27,476 nt of DNA. It comes from UBA6183 sp964545895. GTDB taxonomy: Bacteria > Bacteroidota > Bacteroidia > UKL13-3. Location: positions 1-27,476 of the forward strand of contig CAZJHS010000038.1 of the NCBI GenBank assembly GCA_964545895.1, in the 5' to 3' direction. The translations under genes were made by a program, and so were the position numbers. The notes under the pieces are model-generated. The model had not been told where the DNA came from. It saw only the letters and a program-made list of their open reading frames with translations, and did not search any database. Shown here piece after piece: positions 24,421-27,476 of this stretch; the stretch's first letter is position 1, and every line of letters starts with the position of its first letter.

Positions 24421-25329
24421 ATGCTAAAAATACTGATTGCGGGCGGAAGCGGCTTTGTAGGCCGCCAATTAAGCCAAATGCTTATACAAAATGGATATGA
24501 AGTGGCTTGGTTAACGAGAGGAAAAGCAACCCAAAACCAGATTAAAACCTTCAATTGGGATATTAAAACCGGTTTTATTGATACACAAGCCATAGCCTTT
24601 GCCGATGTAATTGTAAACCTAGCTGGTGCGGGAGTTGCCGATAAAAAATGGACCAAAGCATACAAACAAGAACTTTTTGATAGCCGCATAACAGCTACAG
24701 CGCTTATTGTACAAGCTTTGCAAAAAAACACACACCACGTAAAAGCCTACATTGCCGCATCGGCCATTGGTATTTACGGAAACACCACCTCATTAAATGC
24801 TAATGAAAACGAGACTCCTGCTACCAATTACCTGGCTCAGCTTTGTACTAATTGGGAAACCAGCACCCAAAGCATTGCTAAATTAGGTATTCGTACTGCA
24901 ACTGTGCGTGTTGGCGTGGTTTTAGGTTTAGATGGTGGTTTTGTTAAGCAAGTTTCGGCTTTAACCAATTACTACTTGGGCGCGGCATTAGGCAGTGGCA
25001 AGCAATACACCAGCTGGATTCACCTTAACGACTTATGCCGCATGTTTATTTGGCTTGTTGAACATGAAAATTTAACTGGCATATACAACGGTGTTGCACC
25101 AAACCCAGTAAGCAATAAAACCCTAACCAAACTACTAGCAAAGCAATTGCATAAGCCTATTATTTTGCCTAATGCACCAGCATTTATGCTTAACCTTATT
25201 TTTGGCGAAATGGCCAGTATGCTGCTAGCCAGCCAACATGTATCGGCCCAAAAAATTATAGCCACTGGTTTTAGTTTTAAGTTTGATACTGCCGAAAACG
25301 CATTAGCCAATTTGTTTGAAACACAATAA
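24421..25329 (+). CDS. TIGR01777 family epimerase-like protein (302 aa)
   Basis: Extended short-chain dehydrogenase/reductase fold of unknown substrate (YfcH/SDR39U1 type). The NAD(P) motif GGSGFVG is at 8-14. The active-site region has AASAIGIYG, and SWIHLNDLCRMF follows. The C-terminal DUF1731 domain (about 250-300; PAFMLNLIFGEMA, LLASQHVSAQKI, FSFKFDTAENAL) is complete. Length is normal. It is divergent from the CarH-like regulator and preceded by the inverted repeat, so light- or B12-linked control is likely. Proteins of this family are known near LitR/CarH-type regulators in other bacteria, which supports but does not prove the link. Confidence 0.92.
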   Translation: MLKILIAGGSGFVGRQLSQMLIQNGYEVAWLTRGKATQNQIKTFNWDIKTGFIDTQAIAFADVIVNLAGAGVADKKWTKAYKQELFDSRITATALIVQALQKNTHHVKAYIAASAIGIYGNTTSLNANENETPATNYLAQLCTNWETSTQSIAKLGIRTATVRVGVVLGLDGGFVKQVSALTNYYLGAALGSGKQYTSWIHLNDLCRMFIWLVEHENLTGIYNGVAPNPVSNKTLTKLLAKQLHKPIILPNAPAFMLNLIFGEMASMLLASQHVSAQKIIATGFSFKFDTAENALANLFETQ

Positions 25330-25369
25330 ATGAATACTGTTTTCGTATAATTACCGCATATTTGCGTGA

Positions 25370-26785
25370 GTGTTGAAATTAGTTAATCAAATAGTTGTAG
25401 GCTTATTATTGGCGGGTATTGCGTTTTTTAGCGCTTGCCGTCCCGAGGAAGAATTTACCACAGACCCAAGTGCTAAACTGGAGTTTTCGGTTGATACCGT
25501 ATACTTTGATACCGTATTTACCCAAATGGGCGGTGGCGCACCTCGACCAATTTCGGTTACCAAACAATTGCGCATAAAAAACCCTAATAACAACGCTGTT
25601 AAAACTAATATTAGGGTTGCCAATAATTTTAACAATACCTACCGACTAAATATTGATGGTGTTAGCACCAACCAAGTTTATGGTAAAGAGATTTATGGTA
25701 AGGATAGTTTAATTATTTTTATTCAGTGTTACATCGACTCTAATAACACCAACACACCGCTTATTGTGGCTTCGCAAATTATTTTTGAAACCAACGGTAA
25801 TGTGCAAGATGTAGATTTAGTGGCTTGGGGGCAAGATGCCAAATATTTAAACAATACAGTGCTTGATTGCAACTTGGGCAATTTGCATTGGACATCAGAA
25901 AAACCCTATGTAATTTACGATAGTATTTTAGTACCCGAAGGTTGTACCCTAACTATTGATGCAGGAACACGTATTCACTCTTACAACAAATCGAGCATAT
26001 TGGTGGCTGGTACTTTAATTGTAAACGGCACACCCGAAAACCCAGTATATTTTGAAGGAACACGTATTGATGGTGATTATAAAGATTTAACCAACCAATG
26101 GGCTGGCATACGATTTTTACCACGTAGTAAAGATAATGTGATTACTGGAGCCATTATTCGCAATGGCTTTGTTGGCATTGAGGTTGACTCGCAGCCAGTA
26201 AATGCCAACCCCAATTTAACCATTACCCAGAGTCAAATTTACAACATGAGTGCCGTGGGTATTGTAGGTTACTCCTCAAAAATTGTGGCCGTAAATAATT
26301 TAATAACCGATTGCGGACAGTTTGGATTCTTTGGTGCGTTAGGTGGAAACTACCAATTGGTGCACAACACCATTGCATCGTACAACACCAGTTTTAATAG
26401 GCAAAATCCTTTAGTGGTATTTGATAATACACCTTATTACGATAAAAACGATAACGTAGTAGCTCGCTACAATTTAGCTTTTGAGTTGGTAAATAATATT
26501 ATTTATGGCAGCTTAGAAGAAGAGTTTTTAATAAACAACAACGCTGCAGGATTACCCATAACAACACCCGTAATACAAGCAAATTTAATACGCACCAAAC
26601 AAACTAGTTTGGGTGTGAATGGCAACGTTTTAAACAAAGATCCTTTGTTTGAAAACTACTTAACCTACGATTTTAAAATTAAGCAAAACTCGCCTGCAAA
26701 AAACACAGGCATACAAACCAATATTGCTGTTGATATTAAAAACAACGCCCGCAGTAATTCGCCAAGTATAGGTTGTTGGGAGTAG
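25370..26785 (+). CDS. Surface lipoprotein with right-handed beta-helix (471 aa)
   Basis: Unknown role, probably at the outer membrane. The lipoprotein signal ends at Cys23 (AFFSACRPEEE). Residues about 35-160 are a beta-rich domain (LEFSVDTVYFDTVFT, LRIKNPNNN). From about 185 the motif LTIDAGTRIH, ILVAGTLIVNGT and repeated turns such as GIEVDSQ, NLTITQSQIYNMS and NNLITDCG show a parallel beta-helix, ending in SPSIGCWE near the C-terminus. It is similar in fold, not clearly in sequence, to the helices in the giant adhesin. The start is GTG 25370 (TTG 25373 is possible); TATTTG lies just before it, which suggests a very short leader. It follows the TIGR01777 gene by 40 bp on the same strand. 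Confidence 0.83.
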   Translation: MLKLVNQIVVGLLLAGIAFFSACRPEEEFTTDPSAKLEFSVDTVYFDTVFTQMGGGAPRPISVTKQLRIKNPNNNAVKTNIRVANNFNNTYRLNIDGVSTNQVYGKEIYGKDSLIIFIQCYIDSNNTNTPLIVASQIIFETNGNVQDVDLVAWGQDAKYLNNTVLDCNLGNLHWTSEKPYVIYDSILVPEGCTLTIDAGTRIHSYNKSSILVAGTLIVNGTPENPVYFEGTRIDGDYKDLTNQWAGIRFLPRSKDNVITGAIIRNGFVGIEVDSQPVNANPNLTITQSQIYNMSAVGIVGYSSKIVAVNNLITDCGQFGFFGALGGNYQLVHNTIASYNTSFNRQNPLVVFDNTPYYDKNDNVVARYNLAFELVNNIIYGSLEEEFLINNNAAGLPITTPVIQANLIRTKQTSLGVNGNVLNKDPLFENYLTYDFKIKQNSPAKNTGIQTNIAVDIKNNARSNSPSIGCWE

Positions 26786-26961
26786 ATTAAAAGTAGTTGA
26801 ATTTATGTTCTTTTTCTTGGTGTTTCCACCCCATTCCGAATCTTCGGGATTATGATAACTTTACTAAAATCTACTGTACCTTATGGAGTCCTTCAAACAT
26901 TTTTCATCACTCATATATTAACTTTAAGTCAATCTTAAATCAATAAATGAGGATAACGCTG
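26786..26961. other. Convergent intergenic region
   Basis: It lies between the beta-helix lipoprotein and the convergent DUF3805-like gene. The only structure seen is a short hairpin near 26834-26851 (ATTCCGA/TCGGGAT with a 4-nt loop) without a T-run. No gene or RNA is recognised. Confidence 0.5.
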
Positions 26962-27429
26962 TTAATGCTGATGGGTGTGTCCTTCGCCACTTAAAAACTC
27001 AAACGTAGCAATCATTTGTTCTACTTCTTGTCGCTCTTGCTCTAAAGCAGGCAAACTTTTAAGTGCTGTTTGCACAGTAAAAGTAAATAACACTACTTTA
27101 TCAAACTTGCATGTAGCCCAATAATAAACCGTAAACGAACCTCCGTTAACCTCGTGCTCTTTGGCAAAAGATACAAACCTATTTTCGCCTGCGGCATATA
27201 AACTTGGGTTAAAATCTCTGTTTTGATTGTACACTTCTTCCAACATTTTTACGGGAGCATCATCGCCTTCAAACTCGTTAGGTAAAAGCATCACGCGCAA
27301 AGCACCTTGTCCGCCATTGTTGTTGTAAAAAATATAGTGCCCAGATTCATCTGTTTCCTCCGTCCAATGGTTTGGATAATTAAAAGCAAAAAAGCCGTAA
27401 AGCGATACAAAACGTTGTGTGTTACTCAT
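26962..27429 (-). CDS. DUF3805/PsbP-like small protein (155 aa)
   Basis: Function unknown. No signal peptide is seen, so it is probably cytoplasmic. The N-terminus has LYGFFAFNYPNHWTEE, followed by GALRVMLLPNEFEG and YYWATCKFDKVVLFTFTVQ, an alternating strand pattern like the Mog1/PsbP fold and DUF3805 proteins of Bacteroidota. A helix with ALEQERQEVEQMIATFEF follows. The C-terminus ends in a histidine-rich GHTHQH. The family assignment is from memory of the pattern and is moderate. TATACTTG ends 4 nt before the start codon, so the message may be leaderless. Confidence 0.75.
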   Translation of the reverse strand: MSNTQRFVSLYGFFAFNYPNHWTEETDESGHYIFYNNNGGQGALRVMLLPNEFEGDDAPVKMLEEVYNQNRDFNPSLYAAGENRFVSFAKEHEVNGGSFTVYYWATCKFDKVVLFTFTVQTALKSLPALEQERQEVEQMIATFEFLSGEGHTHQH

Positions 27430-27433
27430 GCTG

Positions 27434-27441
27434 CAAGTATA
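27434..27441 (-). promoter_or_regulatory. -7 box directly before the DUF3805-like gene
   Basis: On the minus strand TATACTTG (27441-27434) matches TAnnTTTG at all but one base and ends 4 nt before ATG 27429. No clear -33 box is visible in the remaining bases. Confidence 0.45.
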
Positions 27442-27476
27442 AAAAAAGTATTGGGGTGTAAATAAGATAAATGTTA

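Overview
The window comes from a member of the Bacteroidota, most likely a Chitinophagales or Sphingobacteriales-type relative. It is AT-rich. It carries a very large secreted protein with a type IX secretion (T9SS) C-terminal sorting domain, a type III glutamine synthetase, a PorE-like TPR/propeller/OmpA lipoprotein, many Cys-lipoproteins, and promoters of the Bacteroidota type (TTG or TTTG, 18-20 nt, then TAnnTTTG). CCA is not encoded on the one tRNA gene. The genus cannot be set from this sequence alone.

Layout. Positions 1-11,545 read on the minus strand: a giant T9SS adhesin (298-7992), a diheme cytochrome c (8220-9230), a TPR/transmembrane/HTH regulator (9343-11085) and the cut-off N-terminus of a tyrosine recombinase (11228-11545) lying near tRNA-Glu (11783-11854). 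Positions 11,979-20,055 are mostly plus-strand housekeeping: GAPDH, an orphan XRE regulator (minus), glutamine synthetase III, the PorE-like lipoprotein, a small DUF4190-type lipoprotein, and a gpsA plus AhpD-like pair. Positions 20,052-27,429 hold a small cytochrome-b-like membrane protein (minus), comEC coupled to a crotonase, a MerR/cobalamin-binding regulator (minus) divergent from a TIGR01777 epimerase, a beta-helix lipoprotein, and a DUF3805/PsbP-like protein (minus).

The strongest unexplained signal is a shared promoter architecture on the minus strand. The 9-mer TTTTGTCCG occurs twice in tandem at exactly 11-bp period, and exactly 9 nt later there is a TTG -33 element. It occurs three times: before the adhesin, before the diheme cytochrome c, and at the left edge before a gene outside the window. 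At the adhesin and left-edge copies a TATGTTTG or TATGTTTT -7 box follows after exactly 20 nt. This looks like a class of activator-dependent promoters that ties a secreted adhesin to a membrane cytochrome. The TPR/HTH regulator between two of the copies is a candidate partner. An OmpR/PhoB-type response regulator encoded elsewhere is an alternative suggested by the 11-bp direct repeats.

Other control signals can be read directly: back-to-back promoters for tRNA-Glu and GAPDH whose -33 boxes are 4 bp apart; two near-identical palindromes before the XRE gene; an inverted repeat between the CarH-like regulator and the TIGR01777 gene; several strong hairpin terminators; and -7 boxes placed 4-5 nt before start codons, which suggests leaderless transcripts.
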